Source: Lachnospiraceae bacterium (lineage in GTDB: Bacteria; Bacillota; Clostridia; Lachnospirales; Lachnospiraceae). From it: DNA of 36,095 nt. Shown piece after piece: positions 24,696 to 32,772 of the stretch (position 1 is the first letter of the stretch; each line of letters opens with the position of its first letter). The DNA lies in the NCBI GenBank assembly GCA_011959285.1, contig BLLW01000038.1:1-36095 (forward strand). The letters run 5' to 3'. Below the pieces are notes generated by a model that made no database searches, was not told the DNA's origin, and saw only the letters and a list, made by a program, of their open reading frames with translations. The translations under genes were made by a program, and so were the position numbers.

Positions 24696-26616
24696 TGGAT
24701 TTTTACCTGTTTCCAGACAGGATATGATAGAAAGAGGAATTGAGCAATTTGATTTTGTCTACGTAATCGGAGATGCTTATGTGGATCATCCATCCTTCGG
24801 ACCTGCCATCATCAGCCGCATTTTAGAAGCGCACGGCTACAGCGTGGGGATTATCTCCCAGCCGGACTGGAAGGATGAAAACAGTATTGCTGCGCTTGGA
24901 AGACCAAAACTTGCCTTCCTGATTTCCGGCGGCAATATGGATTCCATGGTAAATCATTATTTCGTGTCAAAGAAAAAGCGTCCCACAGATGCCTACACGC
25001 CAGGGGGCGTTATGGGAAAACGACCGGATTATGCGACGGTGGTGTATGGAAATCTGATCAGGCGCAAATATAAGGATGTTCCTGTGATCATCGGCGGAAT
25101 AGAGGCAAGTTTAAGGCGCCTTGCCCATTACGACTACTGGAGCGATTCCTTGAAGCGTTCTATCTTGTTGGACAGTCAGGCGGATCTGATTTCCTATGGT
25201 ATGGGTGAAAAATCCATTGTGGAGATTGCGGACGCCTTAAGCAGCGGTATTGCCGTCAAAGATTTATGCTTTATCCCTGGAACGGTTTATAAGACAAAAG
25301 ATATATCTGGCATCACAGGAGCAAAAGAAGAGGAATTAAACGCGGTCCTTCTTCCGTCCTTCGAGGAAATGAAAGAGACGCCATATAAATATGCGGAAAG
25401 TTTTGGCGTCCAATATCAGAACACAGATCCGTTTACCGCCAAAATACTGGCTGAACCTTATCCGAATGGTGTCTATGTGGTCCAGAATCCCCCTCAAAAG
25501 CCTTTATCCATGGAAGAGATGGACGATGTCTATGCCCTTCCTTATATGCGGACCTATCATCCTTCTTACAAGGCAAAGGGAGGCGTTCCTGCCATCGCAG
25601 AGATCAAGTTTTCCCTGATCAGCAACAGAGGATGCTTTGGGGGCTGCAGTTTTTGTGCGCTGACCTTTCATCAGGGCAGGATCGTGCAGGTAAGGAGCCA
25701 TGCGTCCATTCTTGCGGAAGCAGAAGAAATCATAAGAGATCCGGAATTTAAAGGTTACATCCATGATGTGGGAGGTCCCACCGCCAATTTCCGGCATCCA
25801 GCCTGTGAAAAACAATTGAAATCCGGTGTCTGTACAAACAGACAATGTCTGTATCCCTCCCCCTGCAAAAATATGAATGCAGATCATCGGGATTATCTGG
25901 CGCTTTTAAAAAAGCTCCGGGCGCTGCCGGGGGTAAAGAAGGTTTTTATCCGTTCAGGAATCCGATTCGACTATCTGCTTGCCGATAAAGATGACGCCTT
26001 TTTTAAGGAATTGGTGGAGCACCATGTGAGTGGACAGCTGAAAGTGGCGCCGGAGCATATTTCCGATACCGTTCTTAGTAAGATGGGGAAACCTAAAAGA
26101 AGCGTATATGAAGCTTTTGTCAAAAAATATTATAAATTAAATGAACAGCTGGGGAAAAAGCAGTTTCTAGTTCCTTACCTCATGTCCTCCCATCCAGGCT
26201 CTGGGCTGAAAGAAGCGGTGGAACTAGCCGAATACCTGCGGGATTTAGGCTACATGCCGGAACAGGTGCAGGATTTTTATCCCACGCCCTCTACCTTATC
26301 CACCGTCATGTATTACACAGGAATTGACCCCAGAGATGGAAAAAGTGTATATGTGTGCCGGAATCCTCACGAAAAAGCCATGCAAAGGGCACTAATCCAA
26401 TACCGCAACCCGAAAAATTATGAACTTGTCTATGAGGCGCTCACAAAAGCAGGGCGGGAAGATTTGATTGGTTTTGATAAAAAGTGCCTGATCAGACCTC
26501 GGGGGAAGAAACCAGTTTCTTTGGCAACAGAACGTAAAAACGGAAAGAATAAGTCTGACCTGGTCGGTCAAAGAAAAAAGAAAACCATACGAAACATCCA
26601 CAAGAAAAAGCGATAA
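24688..26616 (+). CDS. YgiQ family radical SAM protein
   Basis: Predicted 642 residues from a TTG start behind GGGAGG; the start [39 protein letters not shown] is the YgiQ N-terminus. The radical SAM cluster is C316-x3-C320-x2-C323 ([10 protein letters not shown]). Further family segments: [37 protein letters not shown] and [20 protein letters not shown] Lys/Arg-rich tail (~600-642) follows. YgiQ proteins are widespread but have no settled biochemical role. The cluster predicts SAM cleavage and radical chemistry in the cytoplasm. Its start overlaps the HAD gene, and a TTG-start membrane protein follows 15 bp downstream. Confidence 0.95.
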   Translation: MYNGFLPVSRQDMIERGIEQFDFVYVIGDAYVDHPSFGPAIISRILEAHGYSVGIISQPDWKDENSIAALGRPKLAFLISGGNMDSMVNHYFVSKKKRPTDAYTPGGVMGKRPDYATVVYGNLIRRKYKDVPVIIGGIEASLRRLAHYDYWSDSLKRSILLDSQADLISYGMGEKSIVEIADALSSGIAVKDLCFIPGTVYKTKDISGITGAKEEELNAVLLPSFEEMKETPYKYAESFGVQYQNTDPFTAKILAEPYPNGVYVVQNPPQKPLSMEEMDDVYALPYMRTYHPSYKAKGGVPAIAEIKFSLISNRGCFGGCSFCALTFHQGRIVQVRSHASILAEAEEIIRDPEFKGYIHDVGGPTANFRHPACEKQLKSGVCTNRQCLYPSPCKNMNADHRDYLALLKKLRALPGVKKVFIRSGIRFDYLLADKDDAFFKELVEHHVSGQLKVAPEHISDTVLSKMGKPKRSVYEAFVKKYYKLNEQLGKKQFLVPYLMSSHPGSGLKEAVELAEYLRDLGYMPEQVQDFYPTPSTLSTVMYYTGIDPRDGKSVYVCRNPHEKAMQRALIQYRNPKNYELVYEALTKAGREDLIGFDKKCLIRPRGKKPVSLATERKNGKNKSDLVGQRKKKTIRNIHKKKR

Positions 26617-26631
26617 GTAAGGAGAGAGCAA

Positions 26632-27201
26632 TTGAAAAAAGCAATAAAAGGTAATTTTGGATATCTTGCGGCGAAAAAGCGCTGGGTCATCATTCGGACT
26701 TTGATTTTCTTCGGCATTTCGTTAGCAGTTTTTGCTGCCGGTTATATCACCACCGGTACGAGAAAGAATCTGCTCACGGTAGTTGCCGTCCTTGGGTGTC
26801 TTCCCGCCTGCAAGAGCCTTGTCAATATGATTATGCTTATCCGTGCAGCCGGATGCAGCCAGAAGGCGAAGGAATCACTTGCTCCCATGGAAGGCAGGCT
26901 GATTGGAATGTATGATATGTATTTTACTTCTTATCAGAAAAATTTTGCGGTGAGCCATATGATTGTGGAAGGAGACATTATTTTAGGATATGCCGAAAGC
27001 CCGTCATGCGATCTAAAGGCGTGTGAAGAGCACTTACAGATGATGCTGAAGCAGGGCGGATTCAAAAATATGACGGTTAAGATTTCAAATGATCTTAAGA
27101 CTTATGGGACCCAGCTTAAGAATTTAAATGAGATGAAAAAGGAACATGATCCTGTAAAGGATGATGAAGTCAGGGTACTTCTTTATGATATTTCATTGTA
27201 A
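26632..27201 (+). CDS. Conserved hypothetical membrane protein, 189 aa
   Basis: Predicted 189 residues with a TTG start (MKKAIKGNFGYLAAKKRW) behind AAGGAGAG. Two hydrophobic segments (about 21-41 and 47-73) form a hairpin anchor preceded by a basic N-terminus; residues ~80-189 are a soluble, probably cytoplasmic domain (MYFTSYQKNFAVSHMIVEGD, then a helical DLKTYGTQLKNLNEMKKEHD). I do not recognise a family. It follows YgiQ by 15 bp and precedes the RluA-like gene by 68 bp, so it is likely the tail of the rsuA-HAD-ygiQ operon. Confidence 0.8.
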   Translation: MKKAIKGNFGYLAAKKRWVIIRTLIFFGISLAVFAAGYITTGTRKNLLTVVAVLGCLPACKSLVNMIMLIRAAGCSQKAKESLAPMEGRLIGMYDMYFTSYQKNFAVSHMIVEGDIILGYAESPSCDLKACEEHLQMMLKQGGFKNMTVKISNDLKTYGTQLKNLNEMKKEHDPVKDDEVRVLLYDISL

Positions 27202-27269
27202 CAAAAAGATTCGTTTCAGATGGCAGGCGTATAAAGTCAGGTTTGTAACAGCGGCTGGGAGATAAAATC

Positions 27270-28244
27270 ATGCAGCAAATTTTAATAGGCGAAAATGAAG
27301 CGGGACAACGGATGGACAAATTTCTTATGAAGTTCATGCCCCTTGCCCCTGCTTCTTTCTTTTACAAAATGCTTCGGAAAAAGAATATTACACTGAATGG
27401 GAAAAAGGCTGAGGGAAAGGAAAAACTTGCATCGGGCGATAAGATTTCCTTTTACCTCGCAGACGAGACGATCAGCAGCTTTCAAAAGCAGCAGTGCAGA
27501 GTGAAAGAATATGAAGAGGCTTATACACAGTTAAAAGGCATTGAAGTTGTTTATGAGGATGAATATATTGTGATTTTAAATAAACCTGAAGGGATTCTTT
27601 CACAGAAAGCGGACAAAGGAGATCTGTCCTTGAACGAATGGATGATCGGTTATCTGCTTTCTTGTGGCAGCTTAAGTGTGGAGCAGTTATCTACCTATAA
27701 GCCATCGGTCTGCAACCGGCTTGATCGCAATACGGAAGGTCTTGTGATTGGCGCAAAATCCCTTGCCGGAAGTCAGGAAATGAACCGCCTGATCAGCCAG
27801 CGGCAGATTCGCAAGTTTTACCGTATGCTCGTAAAAGGGCGGGTGGAAAAGGAAGAGACGCTGGAAGGGTTTCTTGTGAAAGAGGAGAAAAATAATACCG
27901 TACATCTTGTAAAAGACGGGGAAGGGCAAAAAGGCAGTTTTATTAAAACCAGATACTATCCGGTCGCTTATTATCCTGACAGGACATTAGTAGAAGCGGA
28001 ACTGATTACCGGAAGGTCCCATCAGATTCGTATTCATATGGCAGGCACAGATCATCCCCTTCTTGGAGATTACAAATACGGCGATAGGAAATGGAATGAC
28101 GGATACAAACGCCGGTATGGCATCTGCAGCCAGCTTTTGTATGCATGCCGCTTGGAATTTCCCGAAATGAAAACTCCTTTTGAAAAGCTTGACAGAAAGG
28201 TAATTGAGATTCCTTATCCGGTGCAGTTTCAGGAACTATTATAG
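27270..28244 (+). CDS. RluA family pseudouridine synthase
   Basis: Predicted 324 residues. The N-terminal S4-like domain (EAGQRMDKFLMKFMP through LNGKKAEGKEKLASGD) is followed by the catalytic domain with VCNRLDRNTEGLVIGAK; D152 is the expected catalytic aspartate. The usual HRLD is CNRLD here, a variation found in a subgroup of Firmicute RluA proteins. The C-terminal SHQIRIHMAGTDHPLLGDYKYG motif is typical. It makes pseudouridine in rRNA or tRNA; the target is unknown. The ATG lies behind GGGAG (GCTGGGAGATAAAATC). The 68-bp upstream gap shows no clear promoter. Confidence 0.92.
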   Translation: MQQILIGENEAGQRMDKFLMKFMPLAPASFFYKMLRKKNITLNGKKAEGKEKLASGDKISFYLADETISSFQKQQCRVKEYEEAYTQLKGIEVVYEDEYIVILNKPEGILSQKADKGDLSLNEWMIGYLLSCGSLSVEQLSTYKPSVCNRLDRNTEGLVIGAKSLAGSQEMNRLISQRQIRKFYRMLVKGRVEKEETLEGFLVKEEKNNTVHLVKDGEGQKGSFIKTRYYPVAYYPDRTLVEAELITGRSHQIRIHMAGTDHPLLGDYKYGDRKWNDGYKRRYGICSQLLYACRLEFPEMKTPFEKLDRKVIEIPYPVQFQELL

Positions 28245-28311
28245 CGTGCATCCGTTTACGTATACAGTTACTTGAGTGATATCAATGATTAAATAAAGGC
28301 AGGAAGGATCT

Positions 28312-28854
28312 ATGGCTACATGGAGTTCCCGGGGACTTCGGGGTTCTACTTTGGAGGATTTGATCAACAGGACCAATGAAAAGTATTTGGAAAACGGGCT
28401 TGCCCTGATTCAGAAGATTCCTACCCCCATCACCCCCATCAATATCGATAAAAATACCAGACATATCACGCTGGCTTACTTTGATCAGAAGAGTACCGTG
28501 GATTATATCGGCGCAGTACAAGGGATTCCGGTCTGTTTTGACGCTAAGGAATGTGCAGTGGACCGGTTCGCGCTCCAAAATATCCACGCCCATCAGGTGC
28601 GGTTCATGGAGCAGTTTGAAAGGCAGGGCGGGGTGGCATTTTTTTTGATTTATTTCTCCCACAGGGATGAATTTTATTATCTTCCTTTAGAAATTTTTAA
28701 GTTTTTTTGGGATAGGGCAGAAGAAGGGGGGAGGAAAAGCTTTCTTTATGAGGAGCTGAATCCGGAATATGTTCTGCCGAAGAAGCATGGGGTGTTTGTG
28801 CCTTATTTGGATATGCTGAGGAAAGACCTGGAGGAGCGGGAGGATGCTTTTTGA
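28312..28854 (+). CDS. recU: Holliday junction resolvase RecU
   Basis: Predicted 180 residues. The RecU family signature is present: SRGLRGSTLEDLINRTNEKY, PTPITPI, QKSTVDYIGAVQGIPVCFDAKE (catalytic Asp and the Glu-x-Lys-type active site of the fold) and LQNIHAHQVRFM. RecU cleaves Holliday junctions in Gram-positive bacteria after RuvAB migration; ruvAB opens this same window 27 kb away. In Bacillus recU is next to a PBP gene (ponA), but here it follows an RluA-like gene. GGAAGG precedes the ATG. The last ~40 codons shift toward G/T-ending codons, continuous with the following hisZ region. Confidence 0.93.
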   Translation: MATWSSRGLRGSTLEDLINRTNEKYLENGLALIQKIPTPITPINIDKNTRHITLAYFDQKSTVDYIGAVQGIPVCFDAKECAVDRFALQNIHAHQVRFMEQFERQGGVAFFLIYFSHRDEFYYLPLEIFKFFWDRAEEGGRKSFLYEELNPEYVLPKKHGVFVPYLDMLRKDLEEREDAF

Positions 28855-28911
28855 GGGGGGTGGCATATAAGTGAAAATTTTCGTTTTTTATATGTGTTTT
28901 TTATTTATGGT

Positions 28912-28940
28912 TTGACAAATGAGGGGACTTCTTGTATACT
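28912..28940 (+). promoter_or_regulatory. Promoter of the his operon
   Basis: A consensus TTGACA at 28912-28917 and TATACT at 28935-28940 with exactly 17 bases between. Transcription should start near 28947, leaving a ~78-base leader before hisZ. Confidence 0.88.
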
Positions 28941-28978
28941 GGCAATAGTTTTGTGTGGTAGCATGGTAGCGAATTAGA

Positions 28979-29008
28979 ACTTTAAAGCAATAAAGTGCCT
29001 TGTGGCAC
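28979..29008 (+). promoter_or_regulatory. Two small overlapping hairpins in the hisZ leader
   Basis: ACTTTA (28979-28984) pairs with TAAAGT (28991-28996), and GTGCC (28995-28999) pairs with GGCAC (29004-29008) around TTGT. The two stems share bases 28995-28996, so they compete or stack. No T run follows, so this is not an attenuator terminator; an effect on translation initiation 16 bases downstream is possible but unproven. Confidence 0.3.
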
Positions 29009-29024
29009 GGAAGTGAGGTTTGGG

Positions 29025-30164
29025 ATGAATAGGCAATTGGTGCATACGCCGGAAGGTGTGAGGGATATTTATGGAGAGGAGTATGCGGGGAAGCTGGCGG
29101 TGGAGAATTGTATTCATGGGCAGCTGAATTTGTATGGGTATCAGGATATTCAGACGCCTACGTTTGAGTTTTTTGATGTGTTTTCTAAGGAGATTGGGAC
29201 AACGCCTTCTAAGGAGCTTTATAAGTTTTTTGATAAGGAGGGGAATACCCTGGTGCTTAGACCGGATTTTACGCCTTCTATGGCAAGGTGTGCGGCGAAG
29301 TATTTTATGGATGAAGATGTGCCTATCCGGTTCTGTTATGCGGGGAATACGTTTACCAATACTTCCAGTCTTCAGGGGAAGCTGAAAGAGGTCACACAGA
29401 TGGGGGCTGAGCTGATTGGCGATGGAAGCGTGGAGGCGGACGGGGAGATGATCGCTTTGGTGGCGGAGTCTCTTCTGGCTGCTGGGCTGAAGGAGTTTCA
29501 GATCAGTATCGGCGAGGTGGAATATTTTAAGGGAATCTGTGATCAGGCCGGGCTGGATGAACAGACGGAGTATGAACTCCGGGAATTTATATCGGGCAAG
29601 AATATTTTTGGCGCGCAGGAATTGCTGGAAGGGCGCGGCGTGGCGGATTCTTATAGCAATATGCTCCTAAAAGTGACCGATTATTTCGGCACTGTAGATG
29701 TCTTGAAGGAGGCAAAGGGGCTGGTCTGCAATACCCGTTCCTTAAAGGCAATCGACCGCCTTGAAAAGCTTCATCATGTGCTTCGGGAATATGGCGTTGA
29801 GAAGTATGTTTCTTTTGACCTTGGCATGCTCAGCAAATATAACTATTATACTGGGATTATTTTTAAAGCTTATACCTATGGAGTGGGAGAACCTATCGTT
29901 AAGGGCGGCAGGTATGACCATCTGCTTGGTTATTTTGGAAAAGAAGCGCCCGCCGTGGGTTTTGTGGTGGTGATCGATGATTTAATGTCTGCCCTTAAAA
30001 GCCAGAAGGCGGACCTAAAGCCCGAAGAGGTCCTGCAGTATCTTACCTATAATGCGTCTAATTACGAAAGCATGCTTGCCAAGGCAAAGGGGCTTAGGAA
30101 AAATGGAAAGAAGGTTGCCCTGATACCAGAAAGCCGGGATGGACGAAAAAGGGAGGAAACATAA
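29025..30164 (+). CDS. hisZ: ATP phosphoribosyltransferase regulatory subunit HisZ
   Basis: Predicted 379 residues resembling the catalytic core of histidyl-tRNA synthetase: VHTPEGVRDIYGEE, GYQDIQTPTFEFFDVF, LVLRPDFTPSMARCAA (motif 2 region) and VKGGRYDHLLGYFG. It lacks a full HisRS anticodon-binding domain. HisZ joins the short form of HisG to make the active, histidine-sensitive octamer for the first step of histidine synthesis; hisG follows with a one-base overlap (TAATG). Start: ATG 29025 behind GTGAGG; an upstream in-frame GTG (28995) lies in the leader hairpin and is rejected. Its 5' half is strikingly rich in G/T-ending codons (GGG, TTT, GAG, TTG) compared with later his genes. Confidence 0.94.
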   Translation: MNRQLVHTPEGVRDIYGEEYAGKLAVENCIHGQLNLYGYQDIQTPTFEFFDVFSKEIGTTPSKELYKFFDKEGNTLVLRPDFTPSMARCAAKYFMDEDVPIRFCYAGNTFTNTSSLQGKLKEVTQMGAELIGDGSVEADGEMIALVAESLLAAGLKEFQISIGEVEYFKGICDQAGLDEQTEYELREFISGKNIFGAQELLEGRGVADSYSNMLLKVTDYFGTVDVLKEAKGLVCNTRSLKAIDRLEKLHHVLREYGVEKYVSFDLGMLSKYNYYTGIIFKAYTYGVGEPIVKGGRYDHLLGYFGKEAPAVGFVVVIDDLMSALKSQKADLKPEEVLQYLTYNASNYESMLAKAKGLRKNGKKVALIPESRDGRKREET

Positions 30165-30808
30165 TGAGCGAAGACAGATATTTGACATTTGCCCTTGGAA
30201 AGGGTCGGCTTGCAGATAAAACGCTGGAGCTCCTTGAGAAAATCGGTATCACCTGCGAGGAGATGAAGGATAAAAAATCAAGAAAATTAATCTTTGTAAA
30301 TGAAGAAAAAAAGCTTCGCTTTTTCCTTTCCAAAGGACCGGATGTGCCTACCTATGTGGAATACGGTGCGGCGGATATCGGTGTTGTGGGCAAAGATACC
30401 ATTTTGGAAGAAAACAGAAGGGCATATGAAGTGCTGGATTTAGGTTTCGGCAAATGCCGCATGTGCGTGTGCGGACCAGCATCGGCAAGGGAGCTGTTAC
30501 AGCATCATGAGCGTATCCGTGTGGCGACCAAATATCCCTTAATCGCCAAGGAATATTTTTATAATAAAAAACACCAGACCGTGGATATCATCAAGCTTAA
30601 CGGTTCTGTGGAACTTGGTCCTATCGTGGAACTGTCGGATGTGATTGTAGATATTGTAGAGACCGGATCCACGCTCAAGGAAAACGGACTCGAGGTGTTA
30701 GAGGAAATCTGTCCTTTGTCTGCCAGAATGATTGTCAATCAGGTCAGCATGCAGATGGAGACGGAGCGGATTAAGACGCTGATTTCCCAGTTGAAGGAAC
30801 AGATTTAA
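30164..30808 (+). CDS. hisG: ATP phosphoribosyltransferase catalytic subunit, short form
   Basis: Predicted 214 residues, the length of the short HisG form that lacks the C-terminal regulatory domain and depends on HisZ. Visible motifs: LTFALGKGRLADKTLELLE, PDVPTYVEYGAADIGVVGKDTI and the PRPP-binding loop region DIVETGSTLKENGLEV. It joins ATP and PRPP to form phosphoribosyl-ATP. Its ATG overlaps the hisZ stop by one base, behind GGGAGG, indicating coupled, near-equal synthesis of the two subunits. Confidence 0.97.
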   Translation: MSEDRYLTFALGKGRLADKTLELLEKIGITCEEMKDKKSRKLIFVNEEKKLRFFLSKGPDVPTYVEYGAADIGVVGKDTILEENRRAYEVLDLGFGKCRMCVCGPASARELLQHHERIRVATKYPLIAKEYFYNKKHQTVDIIKLNGSVELGPIVELSDVIVDIVETGSTLKENGLEVLEEICPLSARMIVNQVSMQMETERIKTLISQLKEQI

Positions 30809-30845
30809 AATTAAAATGCATATGAAAACAGAAGGAGCAGTAGCT

Positions 30846-32135
30846 ATGCGTATTGTGGAGTTAAATGATACTACCAGAAATCACCTGTTGGAAAATCTTT
30901 TGAAAAGAAGCCCCAACAGTTACGGACAATATGAACAGACGGTCAGCGAGATCATCGATCAGGTGCGCACAAAGGGCGATGAGGCACTGTTTGCGTATAC
31001 TTTAAAGTTTGACAAATGTACCATCACACCGGAAAACATAAAAGTCACAAAAGAGGAAATCGAGGAGGCCTATAATAAGGTGGATTCCGCCTTGGTGGAA
31101 GTCATGAAAAAATCCGCCGCAAACATCACGAAATTCCATGAAAAACAGCTTCATAACAGCTGGATCGCGCCGGAGAATAACGGAACCATATTAGGACAAA
31201 AGATTACGCCTATTGAGATTTCAGGTGTGTATGTGCCCGGCGGAAAGGCGGCTTACCCGTCCAGTGTTCTCATGAACGTGCTTCCTGCCAAGGTGGCAGG
31301 GGTTTCCCGTATCATCATGACCACCCCTCCCGGGGCTGACGGAAGGGTCAATCCGGGAACCTTGGTTGCCGCAGATATTGCAGGGGTTGACGAAATCTAT
31401 AAAGCAGGCGGCGCACAGGCCATTGCCGCCATGGCATTTGGAACGGAGAGCATTCCCCGAGTGGACAAGATTACCGGACCTGGGAATATCTTCGTAGCCC
31501 TTGCCAAAAAAGCATGCTTCGGCTATGTGAGCATAGATTCCATTGCCGGTCCCAGCGAGATTTTGGTGCTTGCGGATGAAACTGCAAATCCCAGATACGT
31601 TGCCGCTGATTTGCTATCTCAGGCAGAGCACGACGAGATGGCAAGCGCCATCCTGATTACCACAAGCAGACCACTTGCCGAACAGGTTTCCAAAGAAGTG
31701 GAGCTCTTTACGCAAAAACTTTCCCGAAAGGAGATCATCGAAAAGTCTCTTGAAAATTATGGATACATCCTGATTGCTTCCAATATGGATGAGGCAATCG
31801 ATGCGGCAAATGAAATTGCGTCTGAACATCTTGAGATTTTAACCGAAACCCCCTATGAGGTGATGACCAAAGTTAAGAATGCTGGAGCCATCTTCTTAGG
31901 AGAATATTCCTCAGAGCCTTTGGGCGACTACTTTGCAGGACCCAACCATATATTACCAACGAATGGTACGGCAAGGTTCTTCTCCCCCTTAAATGTGGAC
32001 GATTTCCTGAAAAAGACCAGCATTATTTCTTATTCCCGGGATGCTCTTTTTAAAGTACATAAGGACATTGAACTATTTGCCGAAAAAGAGGGCTTGACTG
32101 CCCACGCAAACTCTATTAAAGTAAGATTTGAATAA
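30846..32135 (+). CDS. hisD: Histidinol dehydrogenase
   Basis: Predicted 429 residues, the usual HisD length, from ATG 30846 behind AAGGAG; an upstream ATG (30816) would add ten residues but overlaps that site. Motifs: GVYVPGGKAAYPSSVLMN, AGGAQAIAAMAFGTESIP, ITGPGNIFVALAKK (NAD region), GPSEILVLAD, LLSQAEHDEMASA with the zinc-ligand Gln/His and catalytic His region, and GPNHILPTNGTARFFSPL. It oxidises histidinol to histidine in two NAD-dependent steps. A 37-bp gap from hisG and overlap region with the next gene keep it in the operon. Confidence 0.97.
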   Translation: MRIVELNDTTRNHLLENLLKRSPNSYGQYEQTVSEIIDQVRTKGDEALFAYTLKFDKCTITPENIKVTKEEIEEAYNKVDSALVEVMKKSAANITKFHEKQLHNSWIAPENNGTILGQKITPIEISGVYVPGGKAAYPSSVLMNVLPAKVAGVSRIIMTTPPGADGRVNPGTLVAADIAGVDEIYKAGGAQAIAAMAFGTESIPRVDKITGPGNIFVALAKKACFGYVSIDSIAGPSEILVLADETANPRYVAADLLSQAEHDEMASAILITTSRPLAEQVSKEVELFTQKLSRKEIIEKSLENYGYILIASNMDEAIDAANEIASEHLEILTETPYEVMTKVKNAGAIFLGEYSSEPLGDYFAGPNHILPTNGTARFFSPLNVDDFLKKTSIISYSRDALFKVHKDIELFAEKEGLTAHANSIKVRFE

Positions 32136-32166
32136 GCTAGGAGATTGTGTAAAAATGGAGATTAAG

Positions 32167-32754
32167 ATGGAGCGAAATGCCACGGTAACACGGAAAACAA
32201 AAGAAACAGATATCGCCATTACTTTAAATTTGGATGGAACAGGCAAAAGCAGCATCCACACGGGAATCGGTTTTTTTGATCATATGCTGGAGGGCTTTTC
32301 AAGACACGGCTTTTTTGACCTTGATGTAAAGGTGCAGGGAGACCTTGAAGTGGATGGTCATCATTCCGTGGAAGACACCGGCATTGTTCTTGGCGCAGCG
32401 ATCAAAGATTCTCTCGGGGACAAAGCGGGAATCAAACGCTATGGCTCCGCCATTCTTCCCATGGACGACGCCCTTGCCCTATGCGCAGTGGATTTAGGCG
32501 GCAGACCCTATTTTGCTTTTGACTGTACTTTTACAGCGGACAAAGTGGGAGGTCTCGATACGGAGCTGGTGCGGGAATTTTTCTACGCGCTTTCTTATAG
32601 TGCAGGCATGAATCTCCACATTAAAATGCTTTCCGGCATCAATAACCACCATATGATTGAAGCCGTCTTCAAAGCCTTTGCCAAGGCGCTGGATGATGCC
32701 ATAAAGAAGGATGAAAGAATTAAGGATGTTTTAAGCACAAAAGGCAGTCTTTAA
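32167..32754 (+). CDS. hisB: Imidazoleglycerol-phosphate dehydratase
   Basis: Predicted 195-196 residues beginning MERNATVTRKTKETDI, which aligns with the usual HisB start and length (~195). The repeated metal-binding motifs are visible: FFDHMLEGFSRHGFFDL, DGHHSVEDTGIVLG, and in the second half AGMNLHIKMLSGINNHHMIEAVFKA. It dehydrates imidazole glycerol phosphate to imidazole acetol phosphate; this is the monofunctional form without a histidinol phosphatase domain. Start choice: ATG 32167 has GGAG six bases upstream; ATG 32155 is possible behind AGGAG at 11 bases; the earlier ATG 32128 overlaps hisD and has no ribosome binding site. Confidence 0.95.
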   Translation: MERNATVTRKTKETDIAITLNLDGTGKSSIHTGIGFFDHMLEGFSRHGFFDLDVKVQGDLEVDGHHSVEDTGIVLGAAIKDSLGDKAGIKRYGSAILPMDDALALCAVDLGGRPYFAFDCTFTADKVGGLDTELVREFFYALSYSAGMNLHIKMLSGINNHHMIEAVFKAFAKALDDAIKKDERIKDVLSTKGSL

Positions 32755-32772
32755 GGAGAAACATACATAACG

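Noticed and set aside
28861-28905. AT-rich hairpin after recU as a terminator
   Set aside because: CATATAA...TTATATG and GAAAATTTTC can pair, but the structure is AT-only, asymmetric and weak; I do not list it as a terminator, though recU must end somewhere before the his promoter.
28941-29024. T-box or histidine attenuator upstream of hisZ
   Set aside because: The leader is only ~78 bases, lacks the conserved T-box antiterminator motif and a terminator hairpin with T run. A four-codon frame (ATG GTA GCG AAT TAG near 28963) contains no His codons.
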